From: Schistosoma haematobium
Lineage: Eukaryota; Platyhelminthes; Trematoda; Strigeidida; Schistosomatidae
Direction of reading: 5' to 3'
DNA length: 64,000 bases
Assembly: GCF_000699445.3 (NCBI RefSeq)
Contig: NC_067197.1
Span: 32,905,809-32,969,808 of the forward strand
Numbering within the stretch: the stretch's first letter is position 1; the number at the start of each line of letters is the position of its first letter. Below, piece by piece: positions 1 to 13,139 of the stretch. Both the position numbers and the translations under genes were made by a program. The notes under the pieces were generated by a model that saw only the letters and a list, made by a program, of their open reading frames with translations, did no database searches and had not been told where the DNA came from.

Positions 1-3000
1 CCCAGCCAAACAAAGAAATAGACAGGTTATGGTTCATAACAATACTTCCACAAGTAAAGCATCAGAAAAATGATTCTGCAGTACAGTTTTGTTTCGTCAA
101 AATCCATGGTGACAGTATACTACTAACGATCAATATTACCGTTAACGTGATACGGATTAGACTAAAGAATATTCCGTGCAGGATTGTGTTTGGGTATGTT
201 GATTGGCCATTTCTTAATCAGTCAGTCCAAACGGATACTTGGAGAAGACTCTAGAATCCTCTTGTGTAAAATTATAGTTATACTAACGTTCGTCTTATAA
301 TTCCTACTGACATTCAGCCTTGTTTGGTTCGGATATAATTACGTTCCTGTTCAGCTGGGTCGTAATGAGAGACCATAAAAATCACCCAAGGTAACTTCCG
401 GATCGAGGACACTTCCTTAGCCCGTTTTATACATCTTAGAGATATGGGACTATGAGACCGATGCACAAATGGATACAGTGATTCTAAGTGTACGAAGTCC
501 TTACTCCTCAATAACAAATATGATGAGTCGTTAAGTGCTTAAAATGAAATTAAAATGGATGCCGCTAAATATGAGCTGAAGCGATCAAAAGCACCAGTGT
601 TATTCACTCACTTCCAGAAAATAAACCATGTGTGAGGTTCGTTTTTGCACAAAAGTTGCTTATACCAGTAATTTGGTAGATGAGTCAAAAACAATACAAC
701 ATATTGATCTACAATTTTAAACCTTTCAAAACATCCAAGACTTTTTACAATCAAAATTTGGTCAAGTTTGCTAATATAACGCCTAACTTTTCTACAAAAA
801 GATCCAAAATAAACATGGTATTTTAGAAGTCTACTCAATTTTATGACTGAGTGCACATGGTAAGCGCAGATCTTTATTGACATGACGGAGAGTAGTGAAA
901 TTCAGCCTGTAAATAGATGTCTTTTTCACAAAATTTACGCAAAAATAAGAGATAATAGACAAAAACAATAAACAAAGTTGTATAACTAGGAACACATGTT
1001 AGAAGTACATTAGGGTAAGCAATGAAAACTCCAGCAAATCAAGTTAGGGTTTGAGGCGAAATGAACAACCAGTAACTTTGGTTATAATAAGTCTGAGAAG
1101 CAGTAAATCCATAAACACAGGTTTTATAATAATGATAGTTCACAAACAGATGATAAGGTAAAACAAGCGTACAGTGTAGAAATTACGTAAATATTTACGC
1201 TTGGATGAGTAATCGCCAGACTGACACGGTTGAACTTGCAAGTAATACGGCGGAAATATTTACTGAAGGCACCCTATGTTATATTCGATAAATATTTAAG
1301 TTATGAGGGTCACCAACCGACTTCGCATCTTCTGTAGCAGATTTTATCGTCTACGAATTGCAATTCATCAGAGCTGTAACTACTAGTGGCTTCTGATTAG
1401 TGTGACTTGCTACTACACCCAGTGACATATATACTCAAGCCACTTTAAATCAGGAATATCAGAACAACAAGAAACCTGAGGCATATTAAATCGATTTTGT
1501 GCATTGATAAAGTAAGTGTGTAGAGTACGATGTAAACGTACTCGCTTAGGTTTAGTACATACTCAAAAAAAAAACTTGGAAACTGGCCTGTGATAACAAT
1601 ATTGGCCATTCGGATTCAACAAGTGGACACAAAGTACTTAGTCAACACAACAGTACAGTACGAAGAAAACCAACTCAGTGACCTGACTGAAATCGTAGTA
1701 TACACAGAAAGAGGTCAGTGTTGAGTTCTGGTAGATTTTTTAATTTGAAACACATTATTTAGGTATTTTTTAAACAAAATAATATTAGAACAATTGATGA
1801 CAGAGTAGAGACCGTCAGAAGGTTACGGTATGCTTGTTCGAATATAGAAAGACACGGGGCCAGTAAGATTACTGCCAACACGTCTTCAGGTCATCTAGGA
1901 TTCCAGGTTTATCCTTTGTCCAAGAAACGAAGGTAGAGTGTATTGTCATGGTGGTAAGCTTAATAAAATGACTCAAACAAATATATATCCGGCGATCGCT
2001 GGAGCTACTATGGCCATTAAACCGTGACTGAAACATGTATGTACACATATATATCTCCGAATTATATACATGTGCACTAACGTTATACGATACTGAGGGA
2101 CTGGGGAACAAGCATTTGCAATTTGGCTCAAACCTCTCCAGCCTGAGGGTACTAACAATCGATAAGCACCATGCTAAATATAAACCATAGTGACAAACTA
2201 CAAACCCTGAGTGAAACCAGCTTTGTTCACATCAAGAATGATAATGGGAGCATCAGAGGATTAGAATAGTATAAGTGAACTCATTTATAATTTCACCTAA
2301 ATCTTAAATTATCTGTGCTAAAACCCCACCAGATACAACCAGCGCAACGAGGATCCAGACTTTAGAGACCATTAAATCATTAGAACTAGAAATTAGTACA
2401 AACAGTATAAAGTAAAGTAAATCCTACAAAGGCATAAGAAAGGAGCATACCGTCCGCATTTCTTTGAAAGCGCGCTTTCCCGTGTCGTAGCACTCATACT
2501 TTTACTTCACCTGTTGAATAAATTCCACGCATTAACACAATGTACCCTGGTTCAGTTAATATAAATTTATTAAAAAGACTACAAAAGGTGAAGAATCCTT
2601 AAATACTTTGGTTTAAGGATATCTAAGACCACTTATAATCAATGTGTTCGAAACATGCTGAAGTTAACCGTTTGATTATTTTGCGACCATCTCTTAGTGT
2701 TAAGGCACTGTTCCAGAAAGAGTTTACTAGTGCATATCAGTCACGGTAGTAACCACCAACACACACATAATGGAAAAACACATCCATATTTGCAAAAACA
2801 AAAATGAGTTGGAGTAACTGTATTCCAAAACCTGAAAACAACCGACCACAGAAGCTTAGTAACAGTTAAAAAATTTCGTGTTTTATGGCACTTTTAAAGA
2901 GACTTCTAATGCTTTGACGATATTGTGCATCGTACTTTACTCACCAACTATGTGAGACCACCAAAACAAATCTGCAGCAAAGTATCCAGTCCATGCCTCA

Positions 3001-3082
3001 ATAACGATGTTGAAAACTTGAGTATGTTGGACCAGTGATTACAAAATTAGTGACAAGGCTTTGAAACATCTAACAAACGTCA
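1..3082. other. Non-coding flank, nothing recognised
   Basis: No open frame here shows a recognisable domain, and the longest frames are under 95 codons with no conserved motif. The DNA is AT-rich and may include decayed repeats, for example around 1870-2160, but I could not assign any to a family. No RNA gene or promoter was identified. Confidence 0.5.
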
Positions 3083-3612
3083 TCAGCATCTAAACATTAT
3101 TTGACTGAACAGACCTCGGTGCTGAAAGTTCTTATGATCTCTAGAATTCAGCCAGTAGATGCAGCCAGTTCGTCTACAGAGTTGTTTTGATGTTGAGGCA
3201 AGCACTACCTGCACCTGTTGTGGTATTTCAGACAAAGAGATCTGTCTAAACAGGCCTATGCCAAAGGTTCGTTGGCCAATGACCTCAAGCATCCGTAACG
3301 ACGTGTCCGCTGCTGAGCCACGTTGAAGAGTTGATCTAACTGTTGTCGGTCGGTTAGATCCTCACGCTTAAAAATAGCTTTTCGAGTTACGTGGAGTTCT
3401 GAGACATCGCTAGTAAACATACCAGGTATGACATACCTGTTAAAATCGTGAGGCAGCGCCTTCACTACTGTCATGCCGTGTTCGTGGAAGTTAGCTTCTG
3501 AGTTGCAGAACCAAGCTTCGATGTTGTTGGTCAAAAATGGCATTAGCTGAAAGTGGCGAAAGGGTCTTGATATTAAATACCTTAGGATCTGTTCGGTCAC
3601 TGTAAGATCCAT
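3083..3612 (-). pseudogene. Gypsy-type gag remnant
   Basis: Reading from 3612 downward, the translation resembles the gag of schistosome Gypsy (Saci-like) LTR retrotransposons. It has an aromatic 'NNIEAWFCNSEANFHEHG' segment, then 'YVIPGMFTSD', then 'REDLTDRQQLDQLF'. The frame shifts near 3260-3290, where a second short frame continues, so the protein is broken. It lies on the same strand as, and downstream of, LTR-like sequence at about 4385-4780, which fits the 5' end of a decayed Gypsy copy. No pol is visible below 3083. The family call rests on likeness to the second gag remnant at 12-13 kb and on general knowledge of these elements. Confidence 0.6.
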
Positions 3613-3623
3613 TTTGAATGTCT

Positions 3624-3643
3624 TGTGTGTGTGTGTGTGTGTG
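3624..3643. repeat. (TG)n microsatellite
   Basis: A run of TG dinucleotides of about 20 bases, lying between the gag remnant and the LTR-like segment. Confidence 0.9.
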
Positions 3644-4384
3644 AAAATCCCTCCATGTATATACTTGCACTTTGTTCCTATTGATTCCTTTAGTTGTACA
3701 TTTTGTTAGTCGTTTTGATTCCATTTGAGTCGGCAATATTTGTATTCTATTATAGTTTTTATTTTTCTTATGCATTCACTAAGTTTACATGTTTCTTCCT
3801 GAACTGCATTTATGTTGTTTTACTTGACACCTAGTCTTGGCGGCAGCCATATTGGTTTGTTCCTCCTTTCGATTGTGTTGCTTGTATTGACTGGAATTGT
3901 GCATTTTTGATTGTGAATTGAGGCACTCTTCCAGAATTGGAAACACTCTGTGTTATAAAGCAACCAAATATTATCTTAAGAACGAATCTGTGCGTGATCT
4001 ATCCAGACAGGATAGAACAACATTTATTTGTTACGATTGGTAATATTCTCGCACCCTTTATCAACTTCCTTATTTATTGTGATTTAGATTTGGTTAATTG
4101 AACAATTATTGGTTGAATAGCTGGGTGACCATATTTTTCTAGGTAACAATGTACATTTAAATTTATGATGAATTTCAGACCCGTCATTTTACCCAATCAC
4201 TTTGTTTTGGTTTTAACCGGGCAAGGACGCGTATCTAACCCACCTAGGCAGCTATTCTTCAGTCCAAAACATATTTTGGATCTTACAGCCATGATGAATT
4301 TAAAATGTATCAGTGAACAAGAAAAAATATCCGAAAATTCTAAAAAGTATCATATTATGTAAAAAAATAAACTAAAAAATCGAT

Positions 4385-4780
4385 ATGAAGTTCCATGGAG
4401 GAACAGACTCACAGTTTACAAATTGGTGTACCAGAATACGTCGGGCTCACCACTAAAAGTGTCACAAGTAACCAGAGTTTGACAACGCCTTAATCCGTAA
4501 CACCTATAATCGGAATATGCCAACTTAGTGAAATCAAAAGTCAGAAGCGAAGAGGTTAGAGGATATATTTAATAAATTTGATCAATCTAAGCTGGCCAAC
4601 TGTTGTGAGGGATGTGTAGCACGGCGCACTCACTCGTGATCTAGTTTGGAGGCTTGACTGAATGCCTTCAGTTAGGTGTGTTCATTCAGACTAACGAGGT
4701 CAGCATCAAATGTCGAAGAATTACAGAGCTATTGATTTTGGGGACTTATTAACCGCCACCTCGTCATCGTGGGATCGCAT
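4385..4780 (-). mobile_element. Gypsy LTR fragment
   Basis: This segment aligns by eye with two others, about 9745-10080 and 13100-13480. Shared words include 'gtttgac' then 'cctataatcg', 'aaatcaaaagtcagaagcga' (also at 9.8 kb), 'ctcgtgatct' and 'acagagctat'. The other two copies bracket Gypsy gag and integrase remnants on the minus strand, so the family is best read as a minus-strand LTR. Exact TG..CA ends could not be fixed. Confidence 0.5.
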
Positions 4781-4789
4781 TTTTCTCGT

Positions 4790-7700
4790 CGGATAGTCGT
4801 TGAATGTTTGAACATGATATACTAGCTATACCATTTCAAATGTATGTGGATAAAACTGGACCTCTATAGTACCATTTATCATGGGTTTTGAACAAGTCAT
4901 GTTTATAACTGAGGACTGTACTTTGAGACTGCTTATTGTGTGAGGGATTTCGCAATTGTATAGCTATTCAAACAATTTGTGTCTTGCCTTAAATTCCTGT
5001 TTATATGATTAATTAACAAAACGCGCAAAATATTGTTTTAAATATCGTCGTAATTATATGATCAAATTGATTTCGATCCGACTGGCTGTGCTACTCTACA
5101 CTTTGTACGTCGCTCCAAGATTCATGTGTCTTGGAGTTATTTTCGGGATGGAGACGTGTATTGTTGTCCTTAGGTAAATCTAATGTGAGACTGAAAGTGT
5201 GGACATGGTTTTCATGTTTGTCACGAATTTATAAGACGACAATTTGAACCGTTATGTGCCATCTCTAGGACGAATTTTTGCCATTCAACTTCGATCTCTA
5301 TAAAATATATGTTTTCTATCATTCATTGCGTAATTAGGGTACTACCACAAACTGTATCATAACAAAATACTACTTTTTCTCTATATCCGGTTCTTCTGAG
5401 CTTATATTGGTATCCATACCTACAGATGAAAACGATCCAACTGCAACGTACATTTAACGTTTCTCTATTCAACTTACACTTTTTTTTAATAATCCGTGAA
5501 CGTTAACTGAAAATATTGAAAAGGGATTACCAAAAGAACTTTCTAAAGAAGGCTGATCTATTTTTCTGTTTCATCATCCGATGCCAATTTGCGATTCTAC
5601 AGAGTGTATCCAACTGCGATTACAACGTCAAACAACACGAATATTGACAGATTGGGTTGATATGTAGTTGTGGACTATCGAATCATAGAAGCAAAGAGAA
5701 TAACAAATAGCTTTTCTTCTGTGCTGGTTCATGCCATTATGGATGTCAATGAAAACATTCAACAAGTGCACTAAAAAGCCTGCCTGTAACGTTAATACGA
5801 CTTACCCAAGCAACCGACTTTTCAAAAGACTCACCAGTTTCAAAACAGTTACGTTAAAACATCCGCGAAAATGCGTTTAAGGCCCCCCAATTTATCCACA
5901 CCTGAGATTTTTCGTAAAACAAACACAAGATCTAATTGAAATTCACTTTTTTCATCTGACGACAGCATTAAGTCTAATTTAGCATGTTACAAGTTATCTA
6001 AGTACAATAGCGGATTAAACATAAATTGGAAACATGAGTCTGAGTGGTGAGCGTAGGAGAACAACCTCAGTATCACTGTTGGATTTCCTCGTCCTTAATC
6101 ATAAGGAGCCTGAAACAGCAAAATGTTCTGTCCCATGAACACTGGTTTGTTGAGGTCATGGCCCTTACCACCAACGCTTTCTGAGCAGTGATTACACTCT
6201 CCATCCTCTTGTTATTTTAGACTCATTACCTTTTCTTTTAGGTAAAATATTACATCTCATACGTTGCTCTATGTTTCACGTCCTGTTAGAAATCACTATT
6301 TTTATAAACACCATCCTACAAGCCTAACAGGTAGTCACAAATTCTGGACTGAAGTAGGGCATCGGTGCAATGCTCTAAACGACTATAATATATACTGAGT
6401 TTCCAAACAAAGCAAAGGGAAAGTATGATGCAGGACAAATGTTTACCGAAGTAGACGAAAGAGTGTAGGAATATAACAGTTATGAATAAGATAGTGCGTG
6501 ATGGAGTAAAGTTAGTTATAAATTGACATAATGTTTATGAAAGTAGAAAGCTGATGAACTCACATTAATTTGGTGCTAATGATAACTTGTGATATCTTAA
6601 TAGGTTGACAGGTTACGGGCACCGTAGATGCAAAAGCATAGGTTGTTTACTAAAAACCTGGTTTAAAGGCTTGCACAGCGTGTGACAAAGAAAGTTGATT
6701 TTAATTTGACTGACGTTCTTGATACCTTTAGTATGAAATCCTAATTTTGAAGGTTATAATTACCATTTTCGGTAAATTTCAGAGTGTCACAGTCCAATGT
6801 AGTTTCATCATTTAGAATTTCGAAAAGTAATGTAAGGTTAATTTTAATTCGTCGTAATCATAATGGATCCAGTTTTGATGCTTCAAATACATCTTTATAT
6901 GATAGGTCAGGCTTGAGAAGTTTTGTTAAATGGCATCGTACTTTCTCAGTATTCTACCGGCCTATGTAACAAAGCGTTTTGAGTTACTCGTACTAAATTA
7001 TACCAAAACACAAACTCTGTGCTCAATTTGAACTGTTATAATTTAAGAAAGAGAACAAATTATTATCAAAAATACAAAATACCTCAGATGGCACAACCTG
7101 TGCTATGCAGTTAAGGGGTTCTCTAACTCAAACTAGCGTGCTAAACAACAAAAGAAATGGTCATTACACAAGAATTCAATACCTTAGAATCAATGAAAAC
7201 ATACTCAATAAGATGGGATCACATGTCTACCTGCTGGGATCCCAGCAGTCTTTCCGGATAGACAGTCAAAAGTTGACAGTCACATACTGAACCACGCCAT
7301 GGTCTTGAGGTTAGTGGAACACGACATTATTGTCAATAGCCCGGCAACATCCAACAGAAAAATTAAGTAACAAACGGTAAGTCTTTAATCAAAGTCACTT
7401 AATAAATGCCCAGTTAAGGAAGCCTGAAGAACAGCGTGTGGTAAATAAAATCTAAATACATATTAAAATACACAACAGGGAGAAAAAAACAAATAAATGA
7501 CAGTATTGTCTAGCGAAAAGCTGTGACGAGGTTTTCAGCTTTTTCTTTCCGTCACAATATTGATACTAACAAAAGTAATAATAAATACGAGCATAAGCAG
7601 ACTCCGGATGTCTAGATGAAAATAAAGAAAATATAATAAAATAAACACACACCGTTCCAACGGTTCTACTTTACTTTACGTTCAATCAGATGATTGTAGA

Positions 7701-7915
7701 ACCTTGTTTATACAAACCGTTTGTAATCACATTAATATTTGCATAGGTGACTGTGATAATTAGGAGAGCTTGAATTATAGTGCAAACCAAGAATCTCAGA
7801 AATAAAGCAATTAAAGCATATAGTATTAGATGAGCATGAGCACACGTATTATATTTGGAATTCGAAATCAATCAATTAACAAGTACAAATGAATCATTAG
7901 TTCATACAAATACCA
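4790..7915. other. Non-coding flank, nothing recognised
   Basis: An AT-rich stretch of about 3 kb whose open frames are no longer than about 65 codons and lack recognisable motifs. No repeat family, RNA gene or regulatory element could be assigned. Confidence 0.45.
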
Positions 7916-7919
7916 CTAC

Positions 7920-9220
7920 CGGAAACAAAGTCGTCAATGAGACTTTTAAACTGCGTTGTAGTTTCACTGCGACAGAGCTTTACTGAAAGTCTGTTTGACA
8001 TGGATGAATAACGAGCAAAGAAGATATCTTGGCGTAAGTTTGTGTAGATTGTCAGAATCGGTAGACTATTCCCTTTTTTGCTCAGGTTGTGGGTTGATAT
8101 GACAGTGTTCGAAGGGGTGGGTGATGGGAAGTATGAAATATCATTTAAAAACTGGTAGTTAAAGACAAATTTCGATTAATCGCATCTGACCCGGAGAGGT
8201 TCTAAGCTCAGTTGTTGACATCTTAAGTGGCGATCCTCGTTGTCAAAACACCCCCAACAAGGCTTTAGTGAATCTTATTTGAACACCATCGATTTCCATC
8301 AAGACATTATGCCTGAGATTACTTTAAACTTGAATTTCCATATTCAAGAATGGGTAAAATACGTTTTTGCATAATGATAATCTCGATCTGATATTACTGA
8401 AATTCATCATTATGAATCCAGTGAGTTTCCTGCTCTGAATACTTGAGATGTAATGTGATCCGAAAAGTTCAAACTGTTGCTTAAGCCCAGGTCACGAACA
8501 GTGTTGAGAGGTTTCAGTGTACGTTTTTGTATCGCCAGATTTAGGTTTTGGTAGCGGCCAATGTGAATAAATCCGCTTCTGCCATCATTCAGTGACAGAT
8601 TCTACGGCACAGTCCATTCGTATAACTTGTTTACGTCTACATGGATTACCGCTGGAATATAGTTTTCTTCGGTAGGAGACGAGGAAAGGTTCACCTTGTT
8701 GGAAGAGTGAGCACAAGTCATTAATGAAAAGGAGAAAGAGTAATGGGCCAATCACACTTCCTTATATAACCCTACTAGTTACATTCATGGGCTTAGATGA
8801 GCCAGATCCCAAGCAAACTATTTGGCTTTGTTCTGCTAAAAAAAGATTTGAACCAGGATAGAAAAGGATTCCGTATGCCAAATGAAGAAAATTTTAGAAG
8901 GATAAGTTTGTGTGAAACACTGTCGAAGGCCTTACTAAAATCGAAATACATGATTATCACTGAATGACTAACATCTCTTCTCTGAATAATTTGATCAAAA
9001 AATCCAAGCACGACGTGGAGCATGAGCGTTCAGTTTCTAATTCGTTTGTCTGTTGAGATCTATTATTATTGCTGCATACTAAATGGAAGTTGAGAATAGC
9101 TGAAAAATCATTTTGAAAAAAGAATCTTTTTCTCGAATCTGAATCTGATAGGAATATAATTTCAATAAGAGATATTTGGTTCTTTTTATAATTAGAGCGA
9201 TTAGGCACAGACAAGTTTAG
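7920..9220 (-). mobile_element. CR1-like LINE fragment (reverse transcriptase 3' part)
   Basis: On the minus strand, 9023-8793 reads as the palm region of a CR1/Jockey-type reverse transcriptase. It has 'FFDQIIQRRDVSHSVIIMYF' followed by 'DFSKAFDSVSHK', the region of the first catalytic aspartate. Sequence from about 8830 down to 7920 keeps scattered motifs of the later RT and C-terminal region in broken frames. Many stops and frameshifts make it non-functional. The piece at 8930-9010 is closely similar to 43500-43610, another minus-strand fragment of the same family. Boundaries are approximate. Confidence 0.6.
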
Positions 9221-9689
9221 AGATCAAAGTAAAGAAAATGTAGTGTAGTGTGAACATCACTAGAACAAACAAGCTCATCCAAACTCATAAGTCTTGCTAA
9301 TTTTGGACACTTTATACGGTTCCAAAGCTATTCTGGTAACCCGCAAGCTCGAACTAGACAGCGACCTGAACACGAGAGAAAAGGCGTAAATTAAACGAAA
9401 AGCGCTTTACTCCAAAGGTTAATTTTTGTGCAGAAAAACATGTGTATTTATAGATTATTAACATTTGTCAAATCAACATTATATTTTGGCCAATCCGCTA
9501 AGAGATATATTATACTACTGACCAGTGGTAGCATACCACGCTAATATTCTAGAAAGCCCCCTCATGCTCTGATTACCTGAAGCTCTTCGGCTCCTTTAGG
9601 GCCTCTGGAGTCTCCGCTGTAGTTTTCGGAAGCCGACTCAATACAAACTAAGGCTAGATTGTGTAATTTCGGAGTACGACCAGTTGGCA

Positions 9690-10080
9690 CTTGCAAACTT
9701 TCCTATATAATCAACAAGAACTTTTATTGCAGCAGACGTAAGGGGGTACTGAATATGCCACAAGCATTTGGAGTTTGACGACACCTTAACCAATGACACC
9801 CCCTATAATCGAGACGTGCCACCCAATGAAATCAAAAGTCAGAAGCGAAGAGGTTCAAAGATATATTTGGTAGGTTATCAATATATCAAGAAGTGGCTGA
9901 TCTAAACTGACTTGTGGCTGTAGGAAAAGTTGCGCACAGTGTTCTAACTCGTGACCTGGTTCAGACCAGTGACCGAGAGCCTTCAGCCAGATGGGTGCAT
10001 AAAAATTAAGGTGGTCAGCATCCAATGTCGAAGACTTACAGAGCTATTTGATTTAGGGATATATTTACCTCTACAGATAA
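9690..10080 (-). repeat. Gypsy LTR, 3' copy
   Basis: The sequence matches the 4.4-4.8 kb and 13.1-13.5 kb copies along most of its length. In minus orientation it ends with an AATAAAA polyadenylation-like motif near 9730, then 'gttcttgttgattatata', and a CA dinucleotide near 9690. That order fits the R/U5 part of an LTR. The same terminal words recur at 11705-11765. Confidence 0.5.
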
Positions 10081-10405
10081 TTACCCCCTAATGGGATAGT
10101 GGTGACCCTAAGATGTTGCCAGCCTGAAGTTTAAGCCCAACGCGTTTGTCGATGGTAAACACTCTTCTGATAGCTTGCAGTGTTCAAAAGTGTCTGGTCG
10201 TCTTTCCTTACTACAAAGAGCAATTCGGTACACTGTAGTAATGGAGGAAAGGGTAAAATGAAAGTTTCGATCTATCGTGAACTTCGTTGTCTTCTTTGTC
10301 TTTTCCAGCTGTTCTGGAAAGGAAAGAAAAAGGATATATAAGTGTACGTCGAATTAAACTCGTACGTGCGTAAGGACAAAAAATGAAAGACCTCGAATAT
10401 ATGCG

Positions 10406-10433
<28 letters not shown>
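10406..10433. repeat. (TA)n microsatellite
   Basis: An uninterrupted run of about 28 bases of TA dinucleotides in the AT-rich stretch between the integrase remnant and the 3' LTR. Confidence 0.9.
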
Positions 10434-10436
<3 letters not shown>

Positions 10437-10618
10437 ACAGCGTAAAGACGATTTTTGCCGACTGACACAGTGTTTTTAAAAGATAAAAAATATATATAAG
10501 CGAGTTTATCCGCGAACGAAAGATTGCTTTTTTGAAATATATAAATATATATAGGCATATTAAAGATAAAATATTTTTTAAAGTAATACAAAGAAAAATG
10601 GAAACGAAAAAATGTTGA

Positions 10619-11620
10619 TTAGAGTCTTACGTGCAGTAGACGTTTAGGTGCTCTGGAAATCTTACTACTCTTCCAGAACGCTCTGTTTTGAGTGTGATCG
10701 TGAATGTCGGTTATCGGATGAGGTGTCGTAAATGTAGGACTCGTGTCTTTTGATTGTACCGAAGGAAAAGCGATGTGAATAGGTTTCATTTCTAAATACA
10801 CTACTTCGATGCGATTAATGCTGACGCTATCGTTAGTCCCGTTCTTATCGACTACATAGTACTTAGGATCACGCTGAAGAACTTTGAAGGGTCCATCGTA
10901 TGCTGTTTTGAGGGGTCATCGAAGTGAGTCGTGATGTAAAAAGACGTGTGTACTGTATCATAAGGCAGGTTGAATGGAGACATCAGTTGACTGCGGTTGA
11001 GTGGGGATAGGATTATTTGAAGGTATTACGTTTGTAAGCCTGCTCTTGTAATAGTTTAGATCCATATTCATTGAAAAAGATGAATGATCCATGAATTTTC
11101 CTGGAAGTCGAAGTGTCGTTCCATAAACGAGTTGAGCTGCAGCGCATCCAATGTCGGCTTTCACTGCATTGCGAATACCAAGTAAGACGAGTGGAAGGGC
11201 GTTGGTCCACTATGAAACGTTTGCAGCTGATAGGAAGGCTTTCAGCTGTCGGCGAAAGAGCTCTACCAACCCGTTTGCTTGTGAGTCGTAGGTGGTTTTT
11301 CTGAATCATGTTATTCCTGATGGTGTAGTCAGGCAACGGAAAAGTTCATATTCGAACTGACGTCCACGGTCTGTATAGATGGTTGATAGGCAGCCGTAGT
11401 TTGATACCCACCGTTCGACGAAGGCGCGGACCATTGATTTAGCAGTAATGTTCTTGATGAGTACTGCTTCTGGCCGTCGAGTGAAACAGTCTACACACGT
11501 TAATAGATAAGAGTATACGTTTGAATCTGGTAAAGGTCCTACCCAAACTAGATGAACACGGTCGAAACCAGCATCCGAAGCTTTGAAAGAGCCTAAAGTA
11601 CATTCGTCGTGTGTAATCAC
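10619..11620 (-). pseudogene. Gypsy integrase and pol C-terminus, broken
   Basis: Frame 11620-11306 reads as the integrase catalytic core: 'GFDRVHLVWVGPLPDSNVYS', 'YLLTCVDCFTRRPEAVLI', 'AFVERWVSNYG' and 'TIYTDRGRQFE'. The second catalytic aspartate (TDRG) is present. The first, normally in an H-x-D-x-VGPLP context, is replaced (HLVWVGPLP). A frameshift leads into 11164-10958 (core helices, 'AAAQLVYGTTLRLPG'), then further broken frames to 10801-10619. That last part has the tail usual for these proteins, 'YLEMKPIHIAFPS', ending just after 'RAPKRLLHVRL'. It is non-functional. Confidence 0.72.
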
Positions 11621-11704
11621 CTTAGATTTCTGGCAGCCTACACGGAAGCGTGCTCACTCCCTCACTTATTTTTTGATAACAGGTTTATGACCTTTCGGTG
11701 TTTG

Positions 11705-11765
11705 CAACGGTTCTGATATAATCAACAAGAACTTTTCCAGCAGAAGTACTGGGGTACTTTTGTAC
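11705..11765 (-). repeat. LTR-end-like piece inside the Gypsy remnant
   Basis: About 60 bases match 9690-9755, the end of the 3' LTR, sharing 'atataatcaacaagaacttt' and a flanking 'ggggtac'. Its place between gag and integrase is not where an LTR end belongs, which suggests a join between two elements. Confidence 0.4.
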
Positions 11766-11923
11766 AACGAGATTACAGGCTACAACTTTGTGATCACTGC
11801 TTTGAAACTCAAGGCTAGTATGTTCAGTAAATTTTGAGGCATTTGGTATGGAAATTAAGTCTAGTAGGCCAGTTTATCTTCAATGAATTTTTCAAAATGA
11901 GAAAGACCACCTAATGGATCCCA

Positions 11924-13126
11924 TCAAACAGATGTCATATTGTTGCAGTATAAACCCCAATCAGTATCATCTGATTCTCGTGGTCGAAAGGCAGATCGTT
12001 TTCTAGATGGGCATCTTTTGAGAGCTTTGTACTGTCTGAGATCATACTGAGTGGCAAGCGAACAAAAATAGTAACGAGGTTTGTCATTTTGTTTTGCGTC
12101 GACCGAGGCCTTCCTTTGACAGGACAATCCCTGGTGCCGGTGTTCCTGGTGTCCTCCTATATGTGACCGATACATGTAGCCAGTTCACCTGTGGCGTTTG
12201 TGCCAATTTTGGAAGCTTAGATAAGACGAACTGCTTAGAGATGCAATCGATAAAGTTCGCTGACCAGTGACTTCCACAAACACAGCAATACATATGTTGT
12301 TCAGCTGTGTAGCTATCCGATAAAGTGAAATAGCTGTTCTAATCTTCGCCGATCAGTTAGGTCCCCACGTTAAGGAATTAACTCCTTTAAATTTCCATAA
12401 CGTTTAGAAACATTACCGGTAAACATGCTTAGGGTGACAAACCTATCAACTTCGCGTGGTCATGCTTTTACTGCTGAAAGGAACCACTTGTAGATTTATG
12501 GTCTACTATGATATTAGTACTGCTCCTAAAATCGTATATTTGTCATGATATAATTGCCTAATCTATAGGATCTTACGTGGAGGTCACATCATCGTATACA
12601 CAAACTCATCGTATCGTAACAATTACCAACATATGGTGGAGAACACATTCAGGTTGGAGATAGAACAATATATCTAATACGAGTAAAAGATATAAGATAA
12701 CATTCAACAGGGACCACACCTGCAAGGCCGAGCCACGCCATCCGATCAATTCGAACCCATTCAATTCATTGTTCTCGCCTTCTCCATCGTTTGGTTTTTC
12801 TCCGCACTAAATGTTGAATATCTATTTCCCCAATTGTCACATGTTCAGCTTTGATGATTGTGTGGTTAGGGCTTAATGATACTACACTCACGTGGATTTG
12901 TGCTCGTGAAAATTAGCTTCCTTACATCAGAACCAGGCTTAGATGTTGTTAGGCCAGAATGGCTTGAATAGAAGGGTAGGAGGTGTAAGAATTTTGCCCT
13001 TTGAAGGCCTGAGTATGTGTTAGGATATAAAAAATAGATAAACGTGGGTAAGAGTTTGAAAACAGAAATAATATCATAATATGCAATATATATAATTCTA
13101 CAACGAGGAACAGGCTCACAGTTCAT
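11924..13126 (-). pseudogene. Gypsy gag remnant, second copy
   Basis: Minus-strand words match the 3.1-3.6 kb remnant: the 'gaagctaattttcacgagca' region near 12900-12930, then a 'gttaggtccccacgtta' region near 12355-12375, which encodes 'GDLTDRRRLEQLF'-like sequence. Below that, 12293-11924 continues in two overlapping frames. Stops and frameshifts are frequent. Confidence 0.5.
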
Positions 13127-13139
13127 TGTTCGAAGTACC

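Noticed and set aside
314..883. Minus-strand frames of 67 and 91 codons near the window start
   Set aside because: No domain, no plausible splice partner and biased AT-rich composition; nothing supports a gene.
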